Positions 15,301 to 30,300 of a DNA stretch of 64,000 nt are shown here, in pieces. The translations under genes and the position numbers were made by a program. Origin of the DNA: Membranipora membranacea (lineage: Eukaryota; Bryozoa; Gymnolaemata; Cheilostomatida; Membraniporidae); assembly GCA_914767715.1 (NCBI GenBank), contig OU612072.1, positions 8,804,001 to 8,868,000 of the forward strand. Reading direction: 5' to 3'. Below the pieces are notes generated by a model. The model ran no database searches. It saw only the letters and a list, made by a program, of their open reading frames with translations, and had not been told where the DNA came from. Each line of letters begins with the position of its first letter. The stretch's first letter is position 1.

Positions 15301-18300
15301 GCATCATAAAAGCTGATCTGTTTAGCAAATATGAAGAGGATGCGAAATTACATCTTTAAAATATTTATGTTGGAGTTGCAACCAAAATAAATACATCCTA
15401 GTATTCTGCCAGTAACTGACCACCATCACATCACCAAATATAGCTTTCTCATTCATAACCACTCAATCACATCCATAGTTATTACCACATACATCAAATA
15501 CCTCGATCACTATAAGCACGTCAAAAAGTTATAACAGATACAATTAAAATTCAGGGGAAACAACATCATCAACAACGCTATAAACTGTGAATCCAAATGA
15601 CAAAATAACATGATTATTCATCACATATATTGGGACCGACGGACAGGTTTGATAAGTTATTCCGCCTACTGGTACTAGGTACTTACATAAACACCATCAA
15701 TAAGCCGAGCCGTCGCTGGCTCAACTAAACGATTTCCAGCTAAGACCAACACAGAGGCCAGAAGACCTAACAGAAAACTCTCAGAGACAGCCTCCAAGTC
15801 AAAGAAGAAGATGAGACTTTGTCCTCGCCTGATCCATCGCACTACTGGAGGCATCCCGACCAGTACTATCACAGTGTACCGAGACACCTGTTAGAGGGGT
15901 GATGAGCAGACAAAGTTCTCTCTAACTCCTCACACTGTTGGATTGGATAGTTTAGACAGCAGACAGCTCAGCAATATGTGCATGTGATTGGTTGATTTGA
16001 GTCAGACGTTGTTGTTGACACACTGGCTACTTTGACGGATAAAGCTAATGAAAGTTTTTGACTCGCCATATCTTCCAATCCAATGAAAACTTATCCTGGA
16101 TGATGTTATAGTCCCTGCAGAGAAGGCAGCTGCCGTTCGATCAATATCCAACTGTCCGTAGGATGTAAAAATGAGATTTCTAATTGATTATCGGATGCAA
16201 AACTACGGCTTGTATTGTTTTTACTTCTCTGATAAATTCAACGCTTAAGTCAGAAATTGCTCAGCTTACGAGGTCGAGGACTTGTTTATCCTGACAATTC
16301 ATGATGCTGAATAGAAGATTTCCGATACTATAAATCAGTCACAAGAGGACTCCAGGTCGCTGACTATCCACTGCTGACATGAACCTTGACACTGCCGCTC
16401 GCCCGAAAGAGAGATGTCGAAACTATTGATCGTAGCGCGTATGAATGTCGTTAGACAGACAATCCTATGTGTTGTAATACTCCTGCGCCAAACTGGCTTA
16501 CTCCGGGTCCTTGCAGGCTCTCCTTGATGAACTGTGATAAGTACAGCCCAGTCTCACTCTCCAACTTTTAAATGACAAATCCTTCTGACCTGTCTACCAC
16601 TGTTTTAATTACTCACACTTCCAATAAATCACTATTATTAAAATTCACTCCCTTCCGAAAGCCCAAGATCCTCAGATTTGATCCTTAATGCCGGCTGGTT
16701 CAATCACACCCCCTGTCACCTCCGTAAACGACTATGCCTGATTACTGTGGTGTGACTAAGCTGAGAACACCTGATAACACATTGCCCGTATAACAAGTTA
16801 CTTGACAGGGTATGCTAGGTGAGGTATGTGAGCCGCCACGTGGTCCACTTCAGATACGGGTGATGAGGGGAAACCCTGAGTATCAGGTCAAAGTTCACCT
16901 ATCAAACCACTAAACACAATTAGTGTAATCCCATTACAGAGCTCAGCTGTTCTCATTTAGTGAGGTAGTGCCAGCTTTCTACACAATTCTGCACTTGACG
17001 ATTCTTGTTATCACAATTAATCCACTTGTGCAAAATGATTAACCATTAATCATCCATATTGTATAAAAGCCGGTGCCGATAGCGTGTTATCACTAGCAAA
17101 CCTCTGGTCATCGTGAATTGTTGAATTGAAATCAATGCAGTTTCCGCTGCCCATCAACGTTGAGATACCAACTGACGACTGTATGATGTGATGAACAAAC
17201 AGCAAAAAACTACACAGACTGCAAATGAAATCTGCTTGGTGCTGACTATCGACAATGACAGACAAAACATGGTAATATAATAGAGAGAGAGAGAGATCAA
17301 TATTCATATAGATAGCCTGGCTAGTGATAATGTTTTATGTGTATTAGATAACATTTTCTAAAATATTATTATTGGAAAGTGCAAAAGTGATCAGTATCTA
17401 ATACTAACCATTGCTATTTGTGGACAAAAATAATCCCGAGAAATCAAATTATGCTCCAGGCATCAGGCAGACCTTCCAGCCAACAGACAATCATGATATG
17501 CGGCAGAAGACAACTCTCAATTATGCATATCATTTGAAGGAGACCAATCATTGCTAAGACAATTCCAAGCCAAACCATTTGTTAGACATGAGATAGATCT
17601 GACCATTACTCATTACCTGAGCCAGCATCTTCAGCGTTCAAGATTATGGAAAATAAATATAGAATTTAGGCTCCAAAATAGGATGATTTTGTTCCAAAAT
17701 ACACCTGTGTTTGCAAGAAAGCTGCTGCACTGAATATTTTGCCAGTTTTATCAGAATTACTGACTTTTTCCACCAGTTAATGGCAGTTAAATGTCCTAAG
17801 CATCAATAGAAGGTAACAACGAACACCTAACACCTAACCAATGCGCTCCTAGGCTTGGGAATAGTTGTCATCTCACGAATATTCCCAGGATGACAAAAAA
17901 AGAACACTCTGATACCCTTCACAAGCCTGACACTCACATATAAATCACTGATAGCAATGTGACACCAGTACATGTGACACAATGCCCTTATCACTGCCAA
18001 TATCTCTGAGCATATGACAATACCTCAAAAGAATCAGTGATGGATGCCTTCTGTCAATGAAGTGTACAAGAAAGAATGTGAGAATTTGTGTGGAGCGAGA
18101 AGGAATCCCCATAACACTGAAATCACTGAAGATACTTCATGTGAAAGTTAACCAATATTTAAATTTGACGACATTCCAAACGAAAATCTGCTATGAGGGA
18201 CTTTCCAAGCTTTCCATGACCTCCGCAGTATCAATGAAAACAAGGCAAACTATGAGAAAAATACTATACTAAAGCGCAAAAGGCTTGATATTTGTGATTT

Positions 18301-21300
18301 CGGTGTAATAACAATTACACAAAAAGTGTACAGCGTTGAGAGTGAAACTTTAGCACACGCCTCTCATATAAACCAGTGCGTCGGCGACAGAATGGTTTGC
18401 TATAGTAACACATTACCAAATCACAACGTTTTCAGTTTACAGTTCAGATAATGCAAACATAACCAGCAAACCACATCTGTTATGAGACATGTAGTATGCG
18501 AATATCAGCGCTATAACTAGGTGTATGATCACTGAGAAGGTTTGCCCTCTCCCCCTCCTCTCTACTTTATAAGTCAGAACAATAGGCCACAGAATTGGTC
18601 ATCAAAGGATACCCCCTCCCATCTTACCGTGTCTCCCATTCTGGTGAATGGCAGCTGAGATAGTTAAGAGCACACTCCTACTGATCGTCAGTCGGCGATA
18701 ATGTCGTTAATACTGATTACACAAGATCAGGCAGCTCCTTACACTTCTCCAGTACAAGCTGTTATATCCAATAATTAACTATCCATCAGCAGCAGCTATG
18801 GCTAACCCAAGTACTTTCCTTTTTCACTTCACATCAGCAAAGACATCAGAGTTCATGTAAAGTTGTATTGATTAAACATTAAAAACAAATCTAGTCAAAC
18901 GAATCTCAAAAGCAATCACAAGATGTCCATTCAGATCTCTATCAGCGCTTGTCAGCGTCAGCTAAGAGCACTTCCTCCCTGTGACTCAGTCAGTCGTGTT
19001 AGACTCTCCCTCCTTTTTACTCCTCAGTAGATAGAGATGGCGCTTTGTACGAGTCAGTCACTCAAAAGGCTAACAATGTATGTTAAATATTGACAAAGAC
19101 CTGTTCACTTATCATGCCAATGCCAATCCTTCAAGCATAACCTTCACTGGGTAGGGGAGGGTAAGACAACTCCAATATTATCTGAGATGAGTTGATATTC
19201 TAAGCAGGGAGGGTGGGATATCTCTACCACTCCACTCTACCTCTCCCCCCCCTCCCTGTTCTAAGGCTCAGTAAATGAGCTGTGATGCAACTCAGGCATC
19301 ATAATTAGGCTGATCAATCATGATGATATCAAATCAGACAAATATGACAAGAAATAATGTCCAAAAAAGTATGTAGAGAGAGAGAGAATGACTGAAGTGA
19401 CCAATTCACCAACGTTTACCAGTTAGTCTTCTAAAAACCTCTTGACAAACCTTTATGGTGTAGAACACTCACATTTATGATATTCCAGTAGAGATTGTCT
19501 AAAACAATGCCTTCAAGCACAGGCGTAGTAGAGTGTTATGGTATGCTAGTGTAAATTCATGCACCTGATATGTTTACAGTAAGACTAGCTAAGCCCACTC
19601 CTCCCTATTTATCGACAGACAGGTAATATAAGGATGGGAGTCTCATGTTTCGTTTGCAGTTTTACTGTTGTAGGTTTTAATAGTTAGGTGTGTAAAAAAT
19701 CAAATACCTGCAACTAAATAACAAGTTATGATTGATATAAACAGATTCTGACATTTAACTTTAGAACTATTAACTCCTAGTATCGCCCTCGGCTCACAGC
19801 GCCGGCGTAAAAAATGAGATGCAGGGAGGGGCCGCTGCTGCTATAATTATACTGTAATATACTATAATATTGAGGTACTCCTATAACTTTTATAGCTTGC
19901 ACCGGCAAGCTAGAAGATCGAAAAATGATGATTTATTATAGAGTAACAATCCCTGTAGATGCATTAGTTACGGCTCGAATCGCAACTATTGTACATAACT
20001 CTGTCAGAGGTACAAGAGGGGCCAACTCCAACTATTAAGTTTGAAACCTTTACACATACCCTCAGCAGGGACCTTTGGACAGTTTTCCCGGAACTCCCTG
20101 CTCACAACTATGTCTAATTCGGTCAGTACCTATCATTGACCCTGGAGACCCTTGAACACGGGTATTCTCACAACGTCGTGGTGTCACTTCTTCATACGTC
20201 AAACACTCAACACCTCTCCAGTCGGCGAGATGAACTGAGATAAAACAGCATGATAATCAAACAGAGCGATTATCTACTCTCTCGGGTCATACTCCTTAAC
20301 AATCAGCTGATGACTCTTCACACTGGCATATCACCTACTCAAACGTAAGTTGTCTAACTATGAGTACATACAGACCAAACACCATGGTAAAACTCTCCAT
20401 TTCAGGGTTGTGAAAATACGAACATGTCATACAAGCACTTGAATGGGATCTTCCCTAGATAACAGATGTGTATTTAGGAAACTTAGGAACTTATACCGGC
20501 GCTAGAATGCAATAGGACAGAAGAACATACCCTCCTATTTCCGCATTAACTTCCCAATAGAGCTACATATGGTGTGTATATGTGAATAGGTACAAAACGA
20601 TTTTCACTAATCAGCTAATGGCTAAATAATAGTTTGAGCAACGGCTAATTAATAGACTGAGATTTCACTCGCTCAAGAAATCACACTGCGGGCAGTGATG
20701 GCGCAATATATCAACTTGGAGCACAGGCTTACTTTCTCAGGCGATATCTAGAGTGATTTACTATGTCTGTTGTATAATCACATCGATGGGAAATCAAATA
20801 TTGATCAGAAAGGTCATCACGAGAAAAAATAGCGCTGAACAATGCATTGGCCCATCCGAAAAGACGCACTAGTAACGAAACCCCAATAAATGCTTAGCCA
20901 GCCAGAAATGAGATGAAAGCCAGGAGTCAAATTTCGGTCAGCGCTAACTACAGAATACCAGCACGCAGTAGTAAACCGATGGTGTGAACCCTCTTATCAT
21001 CTTCGGCTCATTACATAACAATCAGAGCAACCCGATTATCAACTCAGACCGAACCCCCAAATTCAAACTTATTACCCATAGTAGTCATGAAACACAACAT
21101 GTTATTGTCTGACACCTTATTCGTCGTACCTTAGGTTTAGTCTGTTCAGTTCCGGATACATCCATAATCCTGTTACGAGTATGCGATCAATATTTCAAGC
21201 TCTGTCAACAACATTCGAGACACAGAAGGCGAAGAAGACCTCACTGAACATCGCCGCGCTTTGACTCCAAATAAAACTGAACTTTTTGCAAAAGTACAGA

Positions 21301-24300
21301 GCTGAACAGAAACTGCAACTAAACCTGCATTGTCTACAAGCGCTCAATCATTCACACGCTTGCAACCATGGAAAACAAAGTTGAAACATGAGAGCCGTGC
21401 TCATTGTTGACAATCAGGGATTAAATGACATAATTCTTTTGTGCATAACTGTTATGAAAAATATCATTAGCGTGGGTTCATGTTTAAAAATAAAACAAAT
21501 GCCTGAGTGCAACAATTCTTCTAATATCCAGCCAATTTATGGCGGCATGTTAAGATTCTGATTGCATGACAGATGATTCTACTTGATAGTCCATCTCTAA
21601 CCATACATAAAGGTAAATGAAGATGAGTCTGTCTAGCTTTAATCATCTTACCCTCAGAACTGCAACACTTCCCACCAAACCAAACATCTCACGATAAAAC
21701 AACACCAAATGACCCCGGGCTCAAAACAGGTAATAAAAATAACGCACAACCTTTAATAACAGCGGATTGTTTTTGGCTAGAAAAATTACAAAACGTTTGG
21801 CAACATTTTAATCAAAGGCAGTCAGCAATTAAGCATCAGCATAATAACAATAGCGATAGTTTGCTGACTTAAATTTACAAATTAACCTCAGAAATCAAAC
21901 AGCCAAGCCCATACAGGTCCAGGGCCTACATCGTCCAGGGAGAAATCACCAAGTTAGAAAAGCTATATAGAAGTCACCCAAAAGCACAACAAAGACTCGA
22001 CAGGTGGAACGGTGTAACCTGTCTAATCCCTGAAAGCAACCAAATGAGCCAACGTATGCGCCAGGAATTAAATATCTAAATCAACCTGTGATCAATTAAA
22101 GACGCTGCCACCCCTAGGTCTTTTTTGCGAGTCCTGCAAATTGACCTATCAAATAAAAGGTTACCATTCCTGGTTTCATTTTTGCACAACCCAGACACCA
22201 TTGAACAGTAAAGGTCTTCGACAGTCATAGAAATGTAGATAAAATAAGATTAAGATAACAAAACAATGCTGTTTGTCATCTCAACACAACAATAACAAAC
22301 TCACCACAGCTATCTCCTGGCACACAGCCTTGTAGATATGTGCACTTTCTCTCTATATATTATCCCTATCTATGTAAAGTTATGTAAAACTGATGCCACT
22401 TTTGTAACTATGCTTAGTTTAAACCAGCGTGTAAATAAGATAGCGACTTAATCCTCGTACAGAATTAGGGTGTATATTACTGGTATGGAAGTATAGAACA
22501 CTCAAGTATATAGTCCTAGAGTTTAGCCCTAATCAATAATATCAGACTAATGCTGTTAGTATAAGCCTTACTTAACCTACGGCTGGTTAAATATAGCCCT
22601 AGCTGTAATAGGAGGGTACTACCATAGCAGGCACATCCTTTCAATGACTCAATAGTGTATAATAAAACACTGTACAAACACTTATATTGCCACGTATAAT
22701 CTCATTCCTATATCTAAACAACGAGGCAAAGATATGCTATCTTAGAATCAACCGGGAGAGAAAAATGTCTTCTAGTAGATATGTTGAGTACGCCAGCTGA
22801 AGTGACAGAGTACACATCAAGCAGCAGAGTGCAAAACAAACGTAACTACAATAAATGTTGAATCAGAGGTACCATCGGAAATTGGACTCGACATATTTCC
22901 CCTCCAATATAAAGAGTAATGGTGTAAAAAAACGATTTAAATAAGTATCAAAAGCAGAGGAAGAATACCTGAATCTGGTGTCTGTGTAGAAAGCTAAGTT
23001 AGTAAGTAACACGACCCTTGGCTGCAACGTTGACCGATGATTGAATGTTTTGATAGCACACAGATCACCAGAGATAAGATTCAGCCAAACACAAAAGAAC
23101 TTAGACACATCTATCACGTAACGTCCTGATACAACAATACAATCATTTATACTGAGCCAGTGCACAACATGAAATCAAATCAATTAATTCAGTATGGTGT
23201 TGTATTGATGCTAAATCCTAGATTTACCAGGGGACAGATTTAGAGGAATGATGAGGATCAATAGCCAGGCACTGCCCACAATAACAAAAACAAAGGAATA
23301 GAGTGAAACAAAAACGTCGGGAGCTTTGGGACAAAAATTCTGCATTATTATATTCCCTGGACCAAACTGATCTATGAATTAAACACACAATTACTACTAT
23401 TATAAACTGTATTCATTGCATGAAATACTAACCATATAAATAATCAATATGGGTGCCATGGGATTATTTGTGTGAAAAATCAGCTCCAAACCTTAAATAC
23501 ATTATAATGTTGTGTAAGCAAATGAAGTTTGCCAACATTATTTGTCAAATGTTGTCAATTGATTATGATAAAATGTTTCTACAATTTGCTACTAGCGCCA
23601 GATAACAGCCCTAGCATCTTTCTACTCTTCTTCCCATTGTAAATAAGTGTGCCACACGAATATTATGTAATTACATGCACTACTATCATATTTTAACTGA
23701 AACATCATGGTTCACGGTAGCTGCTAATTCTATCATACATCAAACCCGCATTCGTTCCTCGTTCATTCACCATCAGCACAAGCATAGCCGGCAGTACCTA
23801 GCTAATACTAGTATGGTACACAGCTAACAACACATTCCATACATGCAGCACAGTCTGTTAGTAATTCTATATTACATTTAATCGGTCACTCACCTCCAAA
23901 AATTCTTGCATTAATTTAATTTATGTTTTCTTTTGCACTCTCGCTCCACCCTCATACACCGTCTGTAGTCATAGACATTTAGACATAGACATAGACATGG
24001 GTAGAAAATATCGACTCACCGTTCTGCTACTAACCGCCTCCTCCAGTCTGCACTGCCACTCCAAGCTCTGTAACCAGATACTGTGCCACCTTCTCTCCAG
24101 ATTCAGAGCTGTAATCTGCAGCTCCTCCGAGAGTGACGTTACGCTCTCATCATCCTTATGTAACCTCTCACATAGTTTGAGTACAGCAGAGACGACCTTA
24201 GAGTGACACTCTACATCCTGCTGCAGCTCCTACAAACAGTAAGAAGAGCAATGTATAATGTTAGATAAGTCAAGTACAATATCTTAACAAAACTCCCTGA

Positions 24301-27300
24301 TTTAATAAATGGTAACATGAGCAATTAGAAGTTGTGCCATTAATGTCAATGAATAGATAACTCCAACTTCAAGTATCTTAATTTCATGAAGCCCAGCGTA
24401 ACACAAGCATATCCTGACAACAAGTCCAAGCAAATCAGCCCAGAATACACGATAAGTCACTTATTTATTGGCAATGATCATCATCAGAACTCATCTTGAC
24501 TGCTAGGGATACAATTAAGTTATGAAATGGTGCAAACATCTTTACCTGATGTTCCTTGAGCATGTCTTGCAGCTGTTGTAGACTGAGAGAGGGATTGAGA
24601 CTGCGGGATTGGAGCGTTGCTTCAATTCGATTCACCCATGTCTCTAAACCTTGCAAATCTAAGGCTAAGTCTGTAAATGAGAACAGGTATGATGTTCTGC
24701 AGTGTTCGGCTAAAGTTTGGGCCCAAGATAGTCTACTCTCTCTGATAGTTATACCATTTCAAATATCATAATTTGTTATTAGTTGAATTAAGTTATCTTG
24801 TTTGAAGCATGTAGGAACATCTTATTCAGCGAAACTCTGAGACTAGCCAACTCATTTGTTGAAAAGAATGAATCTTTGCCTCGAGCCAATCGTCTGCATA
24901 ACTTAGCATCATACTCTAGCTAATAATATCGTTGCATCATAGAGGCAATCCCAAGCTGTTAACAAACTCAGACTTCTGCCTCCCCTTCAAGGTTCCAACA
25001 ACACAAAATACACAGTACGATAATTAAGTAAATCAAGTTCGTCTGTGTTTCAAGTCATTCCCATTTTATGCTGGCAACGCAAGAAGTAGGAACTCCAAAC
25101 TCAGGCTAATGCTCTTATGTAATGGGTGTACATACTAACCTCTGAGAATTTTTAAGTGCCCCCTCATTGAGCCACAACCGACTCGATTGTGTATAATATG
25201 TCAACTTTGCCCAAAGCCGATGACTACATGATATGATAGCTTACAGTCTTGCGCAAAAATATTCAATGCAATTCCAAATCAAACTTTTTCCTACCCTTCA
25301 AGACAACACAACACACACAGTTCTACCGTGCGCTTTCTGAGTGCACATACTAACCTCTAAGCATAGTCTGCCTGTCCTGTAGCCCCTCAGCGGGTGCCAC
25401 AGTTCTCTGTAGTCTCTCCCACTGATTATTGAGATGTGTTAATCTTACGGTGATCTCATCCCTCATATTAGGGTATCTTCTCATCAGCTGCTTAGCGTAA
25501 TCATTAAAAAGCTTCCTCCGAGGTGATCTATCTAACATCTCCTCATAGTATGACTACAATATAATATAATCTAAGATAATAATATGACTCAAATATGATC
25601 CAATACAACTATCATGACTACAACATATCCCTTTAGTAAGACTGACTGTAAGCTGATCAAAAGTGTATTATATTATGTAGACAGGGCATGGTATAGCCTT
25701 GTTCACGAGGCCACGGGTTTTGGGTTTTTTGGGTGCCCAAAAAACCAAAACCCGTAGCCGCGTGAACAAGGCTAGCATGGTATACATAGGGGGGGGGAGC
25801 ATGCTGTGGCATTTGTGCATGTTTCATGGTGGTTATTCTACGCTGATGTCTAAGGTTTTGAGAGGCTCAAAACCCTTCACTGGGGTATACATATTTAAAG
25901 TGTGTGTGCGTGTGGACTGGGTAAGTCAATGTAACTGATACCTAAAAATGTGTATATAAAAACTGTTTCCAATCTTTGGGTATAATAACATGGACCAACA
26001 ACTTTACATACTGAGTATATAAAAACTGTGTCTAATATGAACATGGGCAAAATAAAATTGTGACCAATACATCAACATATTTATACTAAAAGATGTACAA
26101 ATAATGAATCTGTGTACAATATTTTAACAGGATGTGTATAGTGAAACTGTGTCCAATATATTAACAGGATGTGTATAATAAAATTGTGACCAATACATCA
26201 ACATATTTATACTAAAAGATGTACAAATAATGAATCTGTGTACATTATTTTAACAGGATGTGTATAGTGAAACTGTGTCCAATATATGAATGCGTGTATA
26301 CAAAAATTGTACAGTAATATTTCAACCATCATATTTAGAAGACACAGGCTATATGTAGGCTATATGCACTATACGACATATTTTGATGACAATGAGCAAT
26401 CATAATTAAATTCTGATTGCAATGAAATACTAGGTCTACATGATTGTTCCAGGGGAGTTTTTTGATATAAATGAGGGATGTTTGCTTAGCCCAATCCTCC
26501 CAAGTCACCCTTTTGGTCTTTCTATTAAGTAAAGTGTTCCCTTATTGTTCACTCAGAACAAACGTATTTCCAACAAACAGTGAGTGAGATTGTAATAAGA
26601 CCGCTGGAGCTTCTCGCCCGTCTAAAGATGATCTGAAAGCAAATTTGGCAGTGATTTGTTGATAGCCCCCCCCCCCCCCTTACCTGATTGAGGTATTTTT
26701 CAGACAGACTTGATCCCTGTCTCTGAGTGAACATCTGTATATTATTTAACCACTCCATCAGCTCGTTATACTGCTGTATAAAATCTGTAAACGTGACGGC
26801 ATTCTTAACCTCCTCATCATCCCACGATAAGTCACTGTCCGTCGACTACATATAAACCAAATAAAGAGTTATTATTTATAAAAAATACAAAGTTAATACA
26901 TTGTATAGTGATCTCCAACAATATATTGGGATTATAGTATAAAATGCATGTTGATGGTGGGTAACAACACATCAACAAGGTAAATTATGACTTGAAAGAG
27001 TTTCTAAATTTTTTAGTGTTAAGAGTGGCACTCTAGTTCATCAGACCAAGGAGTCACTCAGTTATTGCCTATGAACAGTCTATCCAGTTAGACAGCAAAA
27101 GCTGAGACCATTATTCTGAATGGCAAGTCGAAAAACCAAAACGTTCTAAAAATCCACAAACCTTTATATACATCATATACATGACTTTCTTGTGCGATAG
27201 ATATTTATATACTGAACTGGCATATTTTTTCTGATCTTATTTTGCAGCCTACAGCATACCAGTGACCGATTTTTCCTTGGGCTATATTATTGGGATAGCA

Positions 27301-30300
27301 AATTTTCTTACAACCACACAAAATTGTGAAAAAAAACTGAAAGGAAAAATATAGAGCTCCCATTTACTTCAATTGATTTTCAGGTTTTATTTTGATCTAT
27401 ATTTATTACCCCTGCTGATCTCAAAACATCACAAAAGCTCATAACTTTCTTCACACAGTGAAATCTACAAGCCTACACACTTTATCAAGTGATTCACAAT
27501 TGCATTGTTTGTGTAGCCTGGGTATCTTCATAAGGAATTTGGTGTGACAAACTAAAATAAAATTGTTAGCGGGTACATGTTGGGTATGCAGATTAAACTA
27601 ACAGAGATATATCCTCATTGTAATCACTAAAATCAGTGTGATCAGCCTAGAACCAAGTTTGGTCCATTTGTTTGCATTCTGAGTCGCTCCCAATCCACTG
27701 GTCACGCTGCGACGGCGTCATGACGAGTTGAATGCAGGAATGCAGGCGATTAGATTAAGCTTGTTCTAGATCAGCCTAAGTAAGACCTACCCTGCACTGC
27801 TCTATTGATTGCACAGAAAGTTCTATTTTATTTTAACATTTTTTACCCCTGATGATCAAAACAAATCCTAATAAATAACTTACTTCAAATAGAAGAGGGC
27901 ATACAAGCCTATATAAGACATACCCTGCATTGCTCTATAATATCTTCATCCATGAGGTAGTGATAGTCAGACTTGATAGCTCGCCACAGCTCATCCTTCT
28001 GGTATTTTCTCTTGAGATCTCGCCGGATGTCTCGGTGTGACTTCTCTGTGGGTGACTGAGTCAGACTGGAGACGTTACTACTCCCTGATGTATCTGAGAA
28101 ATCAGCTGTATAGCTGCCATCCGGAGATAACCTGACGGGAGGAGATAATTATAGAAATTACTGATTTAATTTCAGCAAAGAGCACTATTTGATATGAAAA
28201 TCCTGTTTATTGATGTAGTGATTGGGAACAATTCAACTTTGTCATCTGTTGGTTATTTCCTAATCACACTTGACAGCAAATTATTATCTATTGAGTGAAC
28301 ATGATCACAGATTACTTTGTCTCAGTCAACGTTTTACAAAGTGGAGTTGCCTATGCTTGATATCCTTTTTTACTGAGCAGAAAAACATGGGTACAATTAG
28401 AAGAAGTTTGATCCAGTTTGCCTTCTTTCGGGTCAACTCCCGTTCAACTGCTAAGCCGCAAGCCTATTCGCCTGTGGCTGATCAGTGGGGGAGGGGGAGC
28501 AAATCAGAATGCAGGCAAACTGGATAAAACGTTGTCTAGGCTGGGCTGGAGTAAACCCTTTCACTTACCTGCCAGCACCACTATTATTAGTACCGAGGAA
28601 CTTTCTAATCTCTACAGGAGTTTGAGGACACCTCGGGACACCTGCTGCTGCTCCTAGTACAGGGGTGGATACATCAGAGGGGAGGAAGGCACGAGCACCA
28701 GGGGTGGACACCAGTACATCAGGTGTGAGGGGATACCTAGAGGCGGCGGCGAGACTGCTGACCGGTGTCTGCTGATTGTTTGGACGAGATCGGGTCGATC
28801 TGGTAGGTGTGGATCGCCCTGAACCTGTAAAGATGAAAGCGAGTGCTACCAATAGAATAATATTGTATAATAGACATCAAACAATATTACAAAAGACACT
28901 GAACTCAACTTAAGAGTGAAACGGAGATTGAGTGATAGCCATTCATCTGCATAAATCAATTAGCTAGCATTCAGCCTGAGTACTAGATGGTGGTGCCCGA
29001 CCCAACGAACACCATTCAAACCAGTCAGGTTCAGCAATGAGAATATACATCATCAGTGCACTAAAGCTGCGTTTACATGTGAGACAAATCGGCTAATAAT
29101 AACAACTCCGACACGGGTCACCGATTTGATTGACCGTGTAAACAGTTAATCTGTGTTTAAATCGGTGTTTAAATCTGTATTGTTCAAAATCGTTCACTTG
29201 TGACAATGTCACAAGTGAACGACAGATCTTAACGATTATGAATGGCTCAGCCAATAAATGAGTATAAGTAATGATGATCATTATATTTCTCTCACCCTTT
29301 CCTTGTCCTTAGCAGCAACTTGTACAGCTGTTATAACAGTTATTGCTGCTGCTGCTATTATAACATCTTCATCAGATGATGAATCATACTATACTACTAC
29401 TGATAATCTTACTTTACATGACTCTCTGTCAGTCTCAGTCTGCAGGGGCACAACAGTAGCCTTTCAGTTAGTTAGTTAGTTAAATCTTTTAGTAGCCTTT
29501 CAACTAGGGAGACTAGTGAAGGAGTCTCCAGTCTCCACTCTCCAGCTATGAATTACTAACTAGTTACTAGCTAATACTACTACTGAATAAACCAACTAGC
29601 TGTCTTACTAGCCAATCAGAGACAAGTTGAGTTGCAAGTTTGTGTTGAAATCGGTTAGGCATGAACAGTGTGTAAATAGCGTATCGTTGACATGTTGACA
29701 GACAACGATTATAGAGCAGATTCATAATCTGTGTCGGAGTTGTTATTATTAGCCAATTTGTCGCACATGTAAACGCAGCTTAACACTAACGGAGCAGTAG
29801 CCTCGCTCAACCTCAAGTCAGTTAGCACTTGTGTTGAAATCAGGGAGCAACGAATCTTCAATTTAATCATTAATTTCAATTTCAAACACCTCATATAATG
29901 ATATTTTATTTGAGTTCTAGTTCGTCACACCTGAGGCCCGAGATGAAAGTCGATACCAAAGACACGATAACATCATTATAACATTATTATAACATTATTA
30001 TAACATTATTATTAGGTCTATGGTTTATACATACTATGATTAGAGCCAGGTTTTGTTAGACTAGTGAGACCCTCATGTATACCAGAGCTCCTAGTTAACC
30101 TGCTAAACTTAGACTTGACTGGATAAGGAGACGCGGTGGGGTCGGTGAGTATCTCAGAGGCCGGTACTCCGTTCTCTTTCACTGAAGATAGAACATCTGT
30201 TTGATCAACTTACTATTAGTGAAATTGTAGGCATTGCGATCAAATTTGTTGAACAGAACAATGTAAAACTTAATTTGTATCACGTACTCGATTAAATCAT

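Noticed and set aside
15687-15887. KASH membrane anchor of the large gene
   Set aside because: It is followed by a good donor and in-phase exons, lacks the C-terminal proline motif, and is internal.
17062-17069. TATA box TATAAAAG for a plus-strand gene
   Set aside because: No coding exon or splice chain follows; chance occurrence in AT-rich intron is likely.
22863-23165. 100-codon minus-strand frame as an extra exon
   Set aside because: No matching acceptor and donor in a compatible phase; composition not protein-like.
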